A program made the position numbers and the translations under genes. Positions 44,298-51,542 of a stretch of 64,000 nucleotides of DNA are shown piece by piece (within the stretch, counting starts at the first letter, position 1; each line of letters starts with the position of its first letter). The DNA lies in NCBI RefSeq assembly GCF_000725495.1, contig NZ_JNZD01000001.1:186001-250000 (forward strand), written 5' to 3'. Source of the DNA: Streptomyces aureus. Its GTDB lineage: Bacteria > Actinomycetota > Actinomycetes > Streptomycetales > Streptomycetaceae. The notes under the pieces were generated by a model. The model ran no database searches. It was not told the origin of the DNA and worked only from the letters and a program-made list of their open reading frames with translations.

Positions 44298-45545
44298 CTA
44301 CGCAGTCCTCTTCTCGAGTCCGCCCACAAAGGCCGCGAGCCGCGCCAGCGCCTCCGTGAGGCGGTCCGGGGGGACCGTGTAAGAGATGCGGACGTGGTGC
44401 GGGGCCGCGAAGTCGGCGCCCGGGACGACCGCGACGTTGGCCTCCGTGAGGAGCAGGTCCGCGAAGTCCGCGGCGGAGGTGATGGGGCGGCCCGCCAGCG
44501 TGCGGCCGTAGGTGCCGGAGACGTCGGCAAGGAGGAAGAAGGCGCCCTCCGGATTGCCGTCGACCTCGATGCCGGGGGTGTCGGCGAGGGCCTTGGTGGT
44601 GGTCTGGCGGCGCTCGTCCAGCTCCAGTCGCCGGCGTTCCAACTCGATGGTGAGGTCTGCGGTCAGGGCGCCGTGGGCTGCCTTCTGGGAGATGGAGGAC
44701 GGGGCGGAGGCGGTGTGGCTCTGGATTGCCGTGATCGCTTGGGCCACCGGGGCGGGGGCGGCGACCCAGCCGATGCGCCAACCCGTCATGGCGAAGGTCT
44801 TGGAGACGCCGCCGATGGTGAGCGTGCGCTGCGCGATCTCGGGGCTGAGGGCGGCGACGGAGACGTGTTCGGCGGTGCCGAAGACCCAGTGGTCGCAGAT
44901 CTCGTCGCTGATGATCGCCAGGTCGTGATCGATGGCGACCTGGACGAGGGCGGCGAGCTCGGTCCGGTCGTAGACGACGCCGGAGGGGTTGGCCGGGTTG
45001 TTCAGGAGCAGGACCCGGGTACGGTCGGTGACCGCTGCACGCAGCTGGTCCGGGGTCACCTTCAGGCCTGCGCCGGGGGCGGGCTGGATGGGGACGAGGG
45101 CGCCGCTGGCCAGGGCGGCCAGGTGGGGGTAACTGACCCAGTAGGGGGCCGGGATCAAGATCTCGTCGCCAGGTTCGACAAGTGCGGTGAACGCGTAGTG
45201 GAGGGCCTGCTTGGCGCCGGCCGTGATGACCACGTCGTCCTGGCCGTACGCCGTCCCGTGCCGGTTGAGGAAGTCGGCGGCGGCCGCACGCAGTTCGGGG
45301 ATGCCAGCGGCGGGGGTGTACCGGGTGAAGTCTGCGGCGATTGCGTCGCGGGCGGCCTGGGCCGCCGGTTCGACGGTCGGGAAGGCCGGCTCGCCGCTGG
45401 TGAGGTTGATGACGTCCACCCCCTGGGCGATCAGCGCCTTCGCCTGGGCATCCAGGGCGGCGGTCGCGGACGGCGGGACCTGCGCTGCCCGCCGGGCCAG
45501 GCGGACGTGGCTGATCGCTTCGGGGGTGGGCGTTGCAGTGCTCAC
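44298..45545 (-). CDS. Class I/II pyridoxal-phosphate aminotransferase under arsenic control
   Basis: 415 aa. Aspartate-aminotransferase fold type I: NLTSGEPAFPTVEP, VVITAGAKQALHYAF, LLLNNPANPSGVVY and the PLP-lysine motif GGVSKTFAMTGWRIGW near residue 245. The C-terminal substrate Arg is in HHVRISYTV. GTG 45545 follows GAGGA. It lies 43 bases downstream of a small CxxC protein whose promoter carries ArsR-type palindromes. A link to arsonopyruvate transamination is an attractive inference, not shown; an ordinary aspartate/aromatic transaminase is the alternative. Confidence 0.88.
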   Translation of the reverse strand: MSTATPTPEAISHVRLARRAAQVPPSATAALDAQAKALIAQGVDVINLTSGEPAFPTVEPAAQAARDAIAADFTRYTPAAGIPELRAAAADFLNRHGTAYGQDDVVITAGAKQALHYAFTALVEPGDEILIPAPYWVSYPHLAALASGALVPIQPAPGAGLKVTPDQLRAAVTDRTRVLLLNNPANPSGVVYDRTELAALVQVAIDHDLAIISDEICDHWVFGTAEHVSVAALSPEIAQRTLTIGGVSKTFAMTGWRIGWVAAPAPVAQAITAIQSHTASAPSSISQKAAHGALTADLTIELERRRLELDERRQTTTKALADTPGIEVDGNPEGAFFLLADVSGTYGRTLAGRPITSAADFADLLLTEANVAVVPGADFAAPHHVRISYTVPPDRLTEALARLAAFVGGLEKRTA

Positions 45546-45588
45546 GGCGTTCCTCAAGGTGGGGTTCAGTGCGCGGGCGTGACGGTGG

Positions 45589-45762
45589 TCAGATGCGTGC
45601 GCCGTGAAGGGCGATTGCGGAGGTCTGGACGCGGCGGAACTTGTCGGAGCGGCTTACCGGATCGCTGACTTCAGCGCATCCGTCGCAGAAGCGGACGTGG
45701 GCGACGAACGCGTCGTTGCGGGCTTGACGGAACTCGCGGATGAAGCGACGAACGGACGGCAT
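45589..45762 (-). CDS. Small CxxC protein, unknown
   Basis: 57 aa, MPSVRRFIREFRQARNDAFV at the N-terminus, then AHVRFCDGCAEVSDPVSRSDKFRR. The single CxxC (CDGC, residues 26-29) could bind a thiophilic metalloid or zinc. The basic amphipathic N-terminal helix suggests nucleic-acid or protein contact. It lies directly under the two palindromes at 45776-45831 and in operon with the aminotransferase. Confidence 0.6.
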   Translation of the reverse strand: MPSVRRFIREFRQARNDAFVAHVRFCDGCAEVSDPVSRSDKFRRVQTSAIALHGARI

Positions 45763-45775
45763 GACATCCTCAATT

Positions 45776-45831
45776 CATAGATGAGCGTCTATGACTCACA
45801 GGATGACAGAACACATAGACGATCGTCAATG
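45776..45831. promoter_or_regulatory. Two ArsR-type operators in the aminotransferase/arsR divergent promoter
   Basis: CATAGATGAGCGTCTATG at 45776-45793 has perfect outer half-sites CATAGA/TCTATG. CATAGACGATCGTCAATG at 45814-45831 is a near palindrome. The same 18-bp motif recurs three times at 47465-47553. Placement between divergent genes and near ArsR genes makes ArsR binding the simplest reading. Confidence 0.82.
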
Positions 45832-45901
45832 GATTTGGTGTCGCGTCCCGACTCTCGGGCGGATCTGGACGAAGGTGGCTCCGATCGGCCAGATTGGGCG
45901 C

Positions 45902-46273
45902 ATGATCGAGCCTGCACCTGCCGGGATATCCGCACCCTGCTGCCCTGAACCCATGACCGCTGCCGAAGCGGCCGATCTGGCGGCCGCGTTCAAGGCGCTG
46001 GCGGACCCGGTGCGGCTCAGAATCGCCAGCATCGTGGCCTGCTGCCCGGCCGGCGAGGTCTGCATGGGAGAGATCGCCGCGGAGTTCTCCGTCTCGGGGC
46101 CGACCATCAGCCATCACTTGCGGAAGCTTCGGGAGGCCGGAGTGCTGTCCTCCGAACGCAGGGCGACCGAGGTGTACTACCGGGTGCGCTCCGACCGGCT
46201 GGACGCCCTGATCGGTCAGCTCTCCGCGATGAAGGCGATGCTCGGGCAGGGCTCCTGCGCCACCCCTGCCTGA
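45902..46273 (+). CDS. arsR: ArsR-family metalloregulator, Cys-Cys type
   Basis: 123 aa from ATG 45902. Winged helix FKALADPVRLRIASIVACCPAGEVCMGEIAAEFSVSGPTISHHLRKLREAGVL. Candidate As(III) ligands are the vicinal pair at residues 13-14 (SAPCCPEP) and Cys near the recognition helix (ACC...GEVC). This resembles the corynebacterial ArsR layout (N-terminal CC plus a distal Cys) rather than the ELCVC type. Confidence 0.9.
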   Translation: MIEPAPAGISAPCCPEPMTAAEAADLAAAFKALADPVRLRIASIVACCPAGEVCMGEIAAEFSVSGPTISHHLRKLREAGVLSSERRATEVYYRVRSDRLDALIGQLSAMKAMLGQGSCATPA

Positions 46274-46315
46274 CCGCAGGAGAGCCGGTGCGCGCTCCCG
46301 CCCCGAACATGGCTG

Positions 46316-46344
46316 CGGCCCGCCCCGGAGCAGGGGGCGGGCCG
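46316..46344. terminator. Terminator between arsR and the permease gene
   Basis: 11-bp arms CGGCCCGCCCC / GGGGCGGGCCG with a 7-base loop in the convergent gap. Confidence 0.75.
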
Positions 46345-46380
46345 TTGCCGTCTGTTGCGTTGGCGCTCAGGCCAGGTGGA

Positions 46381-47445
46381 TCAGAGCCATATCGGGGCGG
46401 TGTAGCCGAGGATGACCGCACCGGTGAAGAGGATGCCGACGACCAGGGCCACGACGCGCCAGCGGGCGATGAGGAGCATGCCGCTGATGGCGCCGACGCT
46501 GGTGCCTGCGCCGGTCATCAGGAAGGCGAGCGCCGGACCGGGGCCCATGCCGCCCTTCATCAGGGTGGCGACGAGCGGCAGCGAGCCGTCGGAGTTCAGG
46601 TAGACCGGGATGCCGATGAGCGCGGAGAGCGGCACGGAGTACCAGTGGCCGCCGCCGAGGTACTCGGTCAGGTAGTGGGTAGGGATCGAGTTGATGATCA
46701 GGAAGCCCAGGGTCGCGAAGCCGAGGAAGTAGAGCGCGAGGCGCTTGCTGGTGACCAGGAGCTCGTTGCCGAACTCGTCGAGCTTCCACTGCTTGACCAG
46801 GCTGGTCTCGACCGGGGCGGGGGCCGGCGCCGGGGCGATGGGCCGGTTCAGCAGGGCCGTGCGGGCCAGGCCGCCACCGCCGGAGCCGGTCGGGGCGCTG
46901 ATGCCACCGCCGCCCGAGACGTCGTCGGCCTCGGTGTCACCGCCGGTGCAGCAGCTCTCTTCGGCCTTCTTCTCGGCCTCGGTGGAGGTCAGGCGAGCCT
47001 GGCCCTCAAGCCAGCCGGTCTTTTCGATGAACCAGGTCACGAGACCGGCGAAGAGGCCGATGACGATCGCCGCCACGAAGAAGGTCATGGCGAAGTTGGA
47101 GCCGAACAGGCCCGTGGAGTAGACGAGTTCCTCCGGGCTGGTCAGCGGCGAAGCGACCATGAAGGTGATGACCGGGGTCCAGGGGACGCTCGTGGCGAGG
47201 GCGCCGAGGACGACCGCGGTGGTTCCGCAGGAGCAGAACGGCGTCAATGTGGCCAGGACGACCGCCCCGAGGACCGCCCAGAGCGTCTTGCGTCGCAGCC
47301 AGGAGGAGAGCCGGTCCGCTCCGACGTACACCGGGATGGCCGAGGCCACGACCACGCTGATCAGCAGGAAGGGCCAGTTCGCGGAGAGGGAGTGGCCGAC
47401 GTCCGAGGCCGTGCGGCCCAGGACGTCAAGGACGGTATCGAACAC
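46381..47445 (-). CDS. ArsP-like permease (DUF318/PF03773), probable organoarsenical efflux
   Basis: 354 aa. About eight membrane helices in two halves. The conserved motif LTPFCSCGTTAVVLGALATSVPWTPVITFMVASPLTSPEEL (residues about 65-105) and its counterpart SDGSLPLVATLMKGGMGPGPALAFLMTGAGTS define the family; ArsP members export trivalent methyl- or aromatic arsenicals. The cytosolic central loop carries an extra Cys pair (EESCCTGGDTEADD). GTG 47445 has GGAG at six bases; TTG 47457 is an alternative. Divergent from arsR across three ArsR-type palindromes. Confidence 0.85.
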   Translation of the reverse strand: MFDTVLDVLGRTASDVGHSLSANWPFLLISVVVASAIPVYVGADRLSSWLRRKTLWAVLGAVVLATLTPFCSCGTTAVVLGALATSVPWTPVITFMVASPLTSPEELVYSTGLFGSNFAMTFFVAAIVIGLFAGLVTWFIEKTGWLEGQARLTSTEAEKKAEESCCTGGDTEADDVSGGGGISAPTGSGGGGLARTALLNRPIAPAPAPAPVETSLVKQWKLDEFGNELLVTSKRLALYFLGFATLGFLIINSIPTHYLTEYLGGGHWYSVPLSALIGIPVYLNSDGSLPLVATLMKGGMGPGPALAFLMTGAGTSVGAISGMLLIARWRVVALVVGILFTGAVILGYTAPIWL

Positions 47446-47464
47446 GGGGAGCTCCAACTCAACT

Positions 47465-47553
47465 CATAGACGGCTGTCGATGGGTTGAACTCTGCCCGAC
47501 TCATAGATGACTGTCAATGTGTTTGGGGAACAATTCATAGATGACCGTCGTTG
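47465..47553. promoter_or_regulatory. Three ArsR-type operators in the permease/arsR divergent promoter
   Basis: CATAGACGGCTGTCGATG (47465-47482), CATAGATGACTGTCAATG (47502-47519) and CATAGATGACCGTCGTTG (47536-47553). Spacing start to start is 37 and 34 bases. The third overlaps ATG 47541, arguing that arsR translation begins at 47562. Confidence 0.85.
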
Positions 47554-47561
47554 GATCGGGT

Positions 47562-47912
47562 ATGCCTACGCCCATCTCGGAGCTCTGCTGCTCCCCCGTG
47601 CTCGCCGGCCCGCTCACCCCGGAGGCCGCCGATGACCTCGCCGCCGCGCTGAAGGTCGTCGCGGACGCCACCCGGCTGCGGCTGCTCGGGCTGATCCGCA
47701 CCCAGCCGGGAGGCGAGGCCTGCACCTGCGACCTCACCGAGCCGCTGGGGCTGACCCAGCCGACAGTCACGCATCACCTCAAGGTGCTCTTCGAGGCCGG
47801 CTTCCTGGAGCGTGAGCGGCGCGGGCGTCAGACGTACTACCGGATCGCGCCGGGGAGCATGACCGTGCTGTGCCAGGCTCTGGATCCTTCGCCGGACCTT
47901 CTCCCCGCCTGA
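47562..47912 (+). CDS. arsR: ArsR-family metalloregulator, Cys-Cys type, second copy
   Basis: 116 aa. Winged helix LKVVADATRLRLLGLIRTQPGGEACTCDLTEPLGLTQPTVTHHLKVLFEAGFL. Thiol ligands: N-terminal pair in ISELCCSPV and CTC in the recognition-helix region, so both known ArsR sensor types are merged. Upstream ATG 47541 lies inside an operator. Autoregulated together with the divergent permease. Confidence 0.9.
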   Translation: MPTPISELCCSPVLAGPLTPEAADDLAAALKVVADATRLRLLGLIRTQPGGEACTCDLTEPLGLTQPTVTHHLKVLFEAGFLERERRGRQTYYRIAPGSMTVLCQALDPSPDLLPA

Positions 47913-47982
47913 CCCAACTCGTTTCAGCCAAGGGCTGGTTACCCTCGCGCCGCGCGCAGGTGACCGGCCCTTTGGCATGTTC

Positions 47983-48032
47983 AGGCATGAGGGTGCCGGG
48001 CGCGCTTCATGCCAGCAGTGATCTCTTCCGCA
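47983..48032 (+). promoter_or_regulatory. Shared 50-bp upstream element, copy A
   Basis: Begins AGGCATGAGGGTGCCGGGCG. Ungapped alignment gives 39/50 identity to copy B (51364) and 37/50 to copy C (56541). Invariant blocks are AGGCA, TGCCG, CGC, TT, TGCCA and CTTC. It lies 121 bases before the repeat-peptide start. GGCA-N6-TGCC within it is a dyad present in all three copies. Confidence 0.7.
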
Positions 48033-48152
48033 CCCTGGGTGACCTCGGACAGACTCATGGACACCGGGAGGGCGACAAGCCCCCAGGACCACCGGAACCG
48101 GCCATCAGGCCGCCGGTCGCCAAAAAGCCACTGTCATTTCAAGGGGAGAGCC

Positions 48153-48434
48153 ATGTCTGTTTCGCGTACCTCGATGAGCCTTGCCGCCGCCGTCCTGGTG
48201 TCCGTGATCGGACTCGGCTCCGCCTCTGCACTGGGCTCCTCGCAGCTCGACTCCCGGGTCGGCGCCGGCTGGGACACCGCCCCCGCGAACCTGGCCACCG
48301 GCGCCGGCTGGGACACCGCCCCCAAGACCCTGGCCACCGGCGCCGGCTGGGACACCACCCCCGTGACCCTGACCGGTGCTGGCTGGGACACCGCTCCGAT
48401 CAACCCCTCCACCAACGGCGCGGGCTGGGACTGA
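48153..48434 (+). CDS. Secreted peptide of five GAGWD repeats
   Basis: 93 aa. Signal peptide MSVSRTSMSLAAAVLVSVIG with likely cleavage after ASA (about residue 27). Then SSQLDSRV and five repeats: GAGWDTAPANLAT, GAGWDTAPKTLAT, GAGWDTTPVTLT, GAGWDTAPINPSTN and a final GAGWD at the very C-terminus. The DNA repeats are also nearly identical (39-base period). AGGGGAG precedes ATG 48153. No Cys. No family recognised; a multi-core precursor peptide, a secreted metal-binding peptide or a surface repeat are all possible. Probably co-transcribed with the Cys-rich protein 74 bases downstream. Confidence 0.78.
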   Translation: MSVSRTSMSLAAAVLVSVIGLGSASALGSSQLDSRVGAGWDTAPANLATGAGWDTAPKTLATGAGWDTTPVTLTGAGWDTAPINPSTNGAGWD

Positions 48435-48508
48435 ACCTCCTGCCCTCGTAGCCACGACCCGTTGCCCCGGCCTGCCACCCCAGAGCCACCACCCGAGGAG
48501 AAGAAGAG

Positions 48509-50110
48509 ATGAGCACCACCTGCTGCAGCGCCACCACTGAGGAGCCGGCCCCGGCGCTCGTGGTGCTGGAAAAGCCGACCGACGGTTGCTGCTCGGCCCC
48601 CGAGGCCACTGAGACGCCCGAGGCCGCCAAGCAGGAGGAATCCTCCTGCTGCGGCGCGGCGGAGGAAGCCGCACCCGCGAAGGCCGAGGAGCCCTCCGGC
48701 TGCTGCGGACCGGCCGCGGACCCCGAGCCGGAGCCGGTCGAGGCCGCCACCGGATGCTGCGGTCCCGCCAAGCCCGAGCCCGTCTCCTGCTGCGGCAGCA
48801 CCGAGCAGGAAGACCCGGCCGACGTAAGGACCGGCCTGTCGCTCGACGACGCGGTCGCGGCCCTCGGCGGCAGCATCCCGCAGGTCACCGATCCCGCGCC
48901 GTACATCCTTCCGCACTGGCTCCGGGCCACCGAGGCCAGCCTCGAAGGCGCCAAGCCCTGGTACACCGTGGCCGACCGAGGCGAGGGCGAGCTCGCCTTC
49001 CTGCCCGGCTTCCTCTTCGACGCCGACCCGATCGTGGACGCCGACCCGCGCACCTACCTGGGCTGGCAGCCCCAAAGCGGCGCCGTGGCCTGCTGCTCAG
49101 CCACCGCCTGCTGCGACACCACCAACGACACCGTCGAGACGCTCGGCGCGGACGCCTTCTTCCCGGCGCTGCTGCTCGGCTCCCCGCTCGGCTACCGCTC
49201 CGAGGCCTCCGCCTCGGTCGAGGATCCGCTGCTGGTCGCCGACCTGATCGACCGCATCGTCCCAGCTGCCGCGGAGGCGGGCGTACGGTCGATCGTCGCC
49301 CCCTGGCTGCACGACAGCCCGCACAGCGAAGTCCTCGCGCTCGCCCTTCAGGCGTACGGCGGTGACATCGCCTTCCACGGCGAGAACAACCTTCTGGATC
49401 TCCAGCACGACAGCTACGACGCCTACCTGGCCTCCCTTCCGGCCCGCAAGCGCCGCCGCGTGAAGGAGGACCGCGACCGGGCCGATGGCTCCGGCACCCG
49501 CATCGAGCGCAAGGACCGCGAGGAGCTGCGCCCGCTGGTCGGCCGGATCTCCGAACTCATCACCCAGAACCGCCAGAAGTACGGCGGCGGCGAGGACGAG
49601 GCGCACATCGGGGCCCTGCTCGGCGCGCTCGTCGAGGGCGGCGCCGACGTCCGCGCGTACCTGGTCCACAAGGACGAGCAGCTCGTCGCCGTCTCGGTGA
49701 CCGTCCGCCAGGGCAAGCGCCTGTTCGTGAAGTGGGCAGGATTCGACTACGAGGCGCTCGGCGAGCGCAGCGGCATCTACTTCGAGATCGTCCTGGACCG
49801 CCCGCTGCGCGATGCGTACGCCGAAGGCATCACGTCCATCGAGGCCGGCCCGGGTGCGGACGAGGCCAAGCGGCTGCGCGGCTTCAAGCCTCGCCAGATC
49901 CGCTCGGCGATCCTGGTCACCGACACCGCCCTGCGTGCCGAGGTCGCCAAGCTGCATGCTGCCTTCGGGCAGGCCCGCCGCGAGGCGCTGGGCGCGACGA
50001 CGGAAGAGGCGCCGGCCACGGCCATCGGCCGCCTGAAGGCCAAGCTGCTCGGCGGAAACGCCTACGAGCCGATCCAGCCCCTCCAGCCGGAGGGCGGCTG
50101 CTGCGGCTGA
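48509..50110 (+). CDS. GNAT-fold protein (peptidoglycan-recognition/FemAB-like) with nine Cys-Cys pairs
   Basis: 533 aa. Residues 1-105 are an Ala/Pro/Glu-rich tail studded with vicinal cysteines: TTCCSAT, DGCCSAP, SSCCGAA, SGCCGPA, TGCCGPA and VSCCGST. Two more pairs sit in the folded part (VACCSATACCDTT, near 190) and one closes the protein (GGCCG). Residues about 110-500 form the acyltransferase-like domain (PAPYILPHWLRATEASLEGAKPWY ... YLASLPARKRRRVKEDR ... LFVKWAGFDYEALGERSGIYFEIVL). Vicinal dithiols chelate As(III), so storage, sensing or handing over of arsenic is plausible. AGGAG precedes the ATG. Confidence 0.82.
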   Translation: MSTTCCSATTEEPAPALVVLEKPTDGCCSAPEATETPEAAKQEESSCCGAAEEAAPAKAEEPSGCCGPAADPEPEPVEAATGCCGPAKPEPVSCCGSTEQEDPADVRTGLSLDDAVAALGGSIPQVTDPAPYILPHWLRATEASLEGAKPWYTVADRGEGELAFLPGFLFDADPIVDADPRTYLGWQPQSGAVACCSATACCDTTNDTVETLGADAFFPALLLGSPLGYRSEASASVEDPLLVADLIDRIVPAAAEAGVRSIVAPWLHDSPHSEVLALALQAYGGDIAFHGENNLLDLQHDSYDAYLASLPARKRRRVKEDRDRADGSGTRIERKDREELRPLVGRISELITQNRQKYGGGEDEAHIGALLGALVEGGADVRAYLVHKDEQLVAVSVTVRQGKRLFVKWAGFDYEALGERSGIYFEIVLDRPLRDAYAEGITSIEAGPGADEAKRLRGFKPRQIRSAILVTDTALRAEVAKLHAAFGQARREALGATTEEAPATAIGRLKAKLLGGNAYEPIQPLQPEGGCCG

Positions 50111-50137
50111 CCCCTGATCCACAACTCGACACCCCCC

Positions 50138-50173
50138 AAGGCCCGGTGTGCGACTCGTCGCACACCGGGCCTT
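50138..50173. terminator. Terminator between the Cys-rich protein and the LuxR-type regulator
   Basis: Perfect 16-bp arms AAGGCCCGGTGTGCGA / TCGCACACCGGGCCTT with a CTCG loop, between convergent genes. Confidence 0.9.
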
Positions 50174-50215
50174 GCTCGCGCTGCGGGAGGGGGTGCAGCG
50201 CGAGGGGAGGGAGTC

Positions 50216-51199
50216 TCAGTCGGTCCAGCCGGCTTGCGACGCCAGGACGCCGGCCTCGAAGCGGCTGCGCGCGCCGAGGCGGGCCATCAGTTCCGACATC
50301 ATGCGGCGGGCCGTGCGAAGGCCGATGCCGAGCTTCTTCGCCGCGATCTCGTCGGTGGCCCCCTGGGTGAGCTGGCGCAGCAGCTCACGCTCCTGCGCTG
50401 TGAGGCCGGCCTGGTCGCGGTCTCGAGTGCTGCCGATCGGGGCCGCACACTCCCACACCTGTTCGAACAGGGCGGCGAGGGCGGTGAGCACACCGGGGCC
50501 GGTCAGCTGGACCGCGCCCTTCTTGGTGTTGTTCGGGTCCACCGGCAGCAGGGCCACTTCGCGGTCGAACAGGACCATGCGCAGCGGGAGGGCCGGCACG
50601 GTGCGGACCTCGCCTCCGTCGCTGTGGAGCCACTGGGCGTATTCGACCGTGGGGTTGTCGTTGCGGACGCTGTCCAGATAGACGGTAAGGACTCGTACGC
50701 CCCGGCGCATCAGGTCCTCGTCCAGCGGTCGGCTCGCATCCAGGCTCGCCGCGGACTGCGCGCCGCCGGGCATGAAGGACAGGCACTCGCTGGTGGAGCG
50801 ATGGGCGAGCTCTTCGAGGCGGGTCTGGATGGCGTCGATGCCCTGGAGGTACTCGACGCCGTGCCGCTCGCCCGTCCGAAGCTCGGAGTACTCGTCCAGG
50901 AGCTTGCTGATAGCAGCCTGACTCTCGGCGAACTGCTGCTGCTGGGCGAGCAGATGAGCCTGCTGGCGCTGGAGCAGCAGCTGGAAACCGAGATCTGGGC
51001 TGACGGGTCTGAGTCCGCCGGGTGCCTGCATGGAGCGGCGCAGCAGGTTCAGTTCGGCCAGCCGGTCCAACGAGGACCGTACAGACTCCTCCGAACAAGC
51101 CAGGTGGACCGCGATTTCCGCAACTCCCCAGTCCTGCTGGGTGAGCATCAGCCGGTAGACAGACTCGGCGTCGGCATCCAGTCCCAAACTTGCCAGCAC
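50216..51199 (-). CDS. TrmB/LuxR-type transcriptional regulator, candidate cluster activator
   Basis: 327 aa. An N-terminal TrmB-like winged helix (LDADAESVYRLMLTQQDWGVAEIAVHLACSEESVRSSLDRLAEL) is followed by a coiled segment (LLLQRQQAHLLAQQQQFAESQAAISKLLDEY), a phospholipase-D-like central domain and a C-terminal LuxR helix-turn-helix (LTAQERELLRQLTQGATDEIAAKKLGIGLRTARRMMSELMARLG). Regulators of this build commonly sit in Streptomyces biosynthetic clusters. Its position between two element-bearing transcription units makes it the natural candidate to bind the 50-bp element. Confidence 0.85.
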   Translation of the reverse strand: MLASLGLDADAESVYRLMLTQQDWGVAEIAVHLACSEESVRSSLDRLAELNLLRRSMQAPGGLRPVSPDLGFQLLLQRQQAHLLAQQQQFAESQAAISKLLDEYSELRTGERHGVEYLQGIDAIQTRLEELAHRSTSECLSFMPGGAQSAASLDASRPLDEDLMRRGVRVLTVYLDSVRNDNPTVEYAQWLHSDGGEVRTVPALPLRMVLFDREVALLPVDPNNTKKGAVQLTGPGVLTALAALFEQVWECAAPIGSTRDRDQAGLTAQERELLRQLTQGATDEIAAKKLGIGLRTARRMMSELMARLGARSRFEAGVLASQAGWTD

Positions 51200-51222
51200 A
51201 GCGACCCCCCGCTTGGCGTCTC

Positions 51223-51251
51223 ATACATCGAGACGATCCGTTAATACATCG
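51223..51251. promoter_or_regulatory. ATACATCG direct repeat before the LuxR-type gene
   Basis: ATACATCG at 51223-51230 and 51244-51251, 21 bases apart (two helical turns), 24 bases upstream of the regulator start. Possible autoregulatory site or part of its promoter. The rest of the 343-base gap 51200-51542 holds the shared element (copy B) and no ORF. Confidence 0.4.
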
Positions 51252-51363
51252 GCGGGCGCCGATCTTGGCAGGTCAGGGGACTGCGCGACAAGGGATGTTC
51301 GCAGAGTGATCACCAGCGTGGGCACGTTTTGGGTCGTCGGGGATCGCAGGTCAGCCCGCTCTT

Positions 51364-51413
51364 AGGCAGGTGCCTGCCGGTCGCACTTCGTGCCAGCGGG
51401 GAACTCTTCCGCC
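51364..51413 (+). promoter_or_regulatory. Shared 50-bp upstream element, copy B
   Basis: Begins AGGCAGGTGCCTGCCGGTCG. Here the core is a perfect dyad GGCAGG-TG-CCTGCC. It lies 130 bases before the 51543 start and heads the organoarsenic operon. 34/50 identical to copy C. Confidence 0.7.
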
Positions 51414-51542
51414 CCCTGGAAATGGTCAGCAAAATAGTGATCACAGGACGGCGGAGGTCCTCGGACACGAAATCCGCAGCGCGTCGAGAACGCCCCCTGA
51501 TCTGAGCGAAAAAACCTTCATTCCACCACACGGAGGACAGCC

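Noticed and set aside
48260..48434. The GAGWD-coding repeats considered as a CRISPR-like array
   Set aside because: Period is 36-42 bases with no distinct spacers, in frame, and inside a signal-peptide ORF with a ribosome site.
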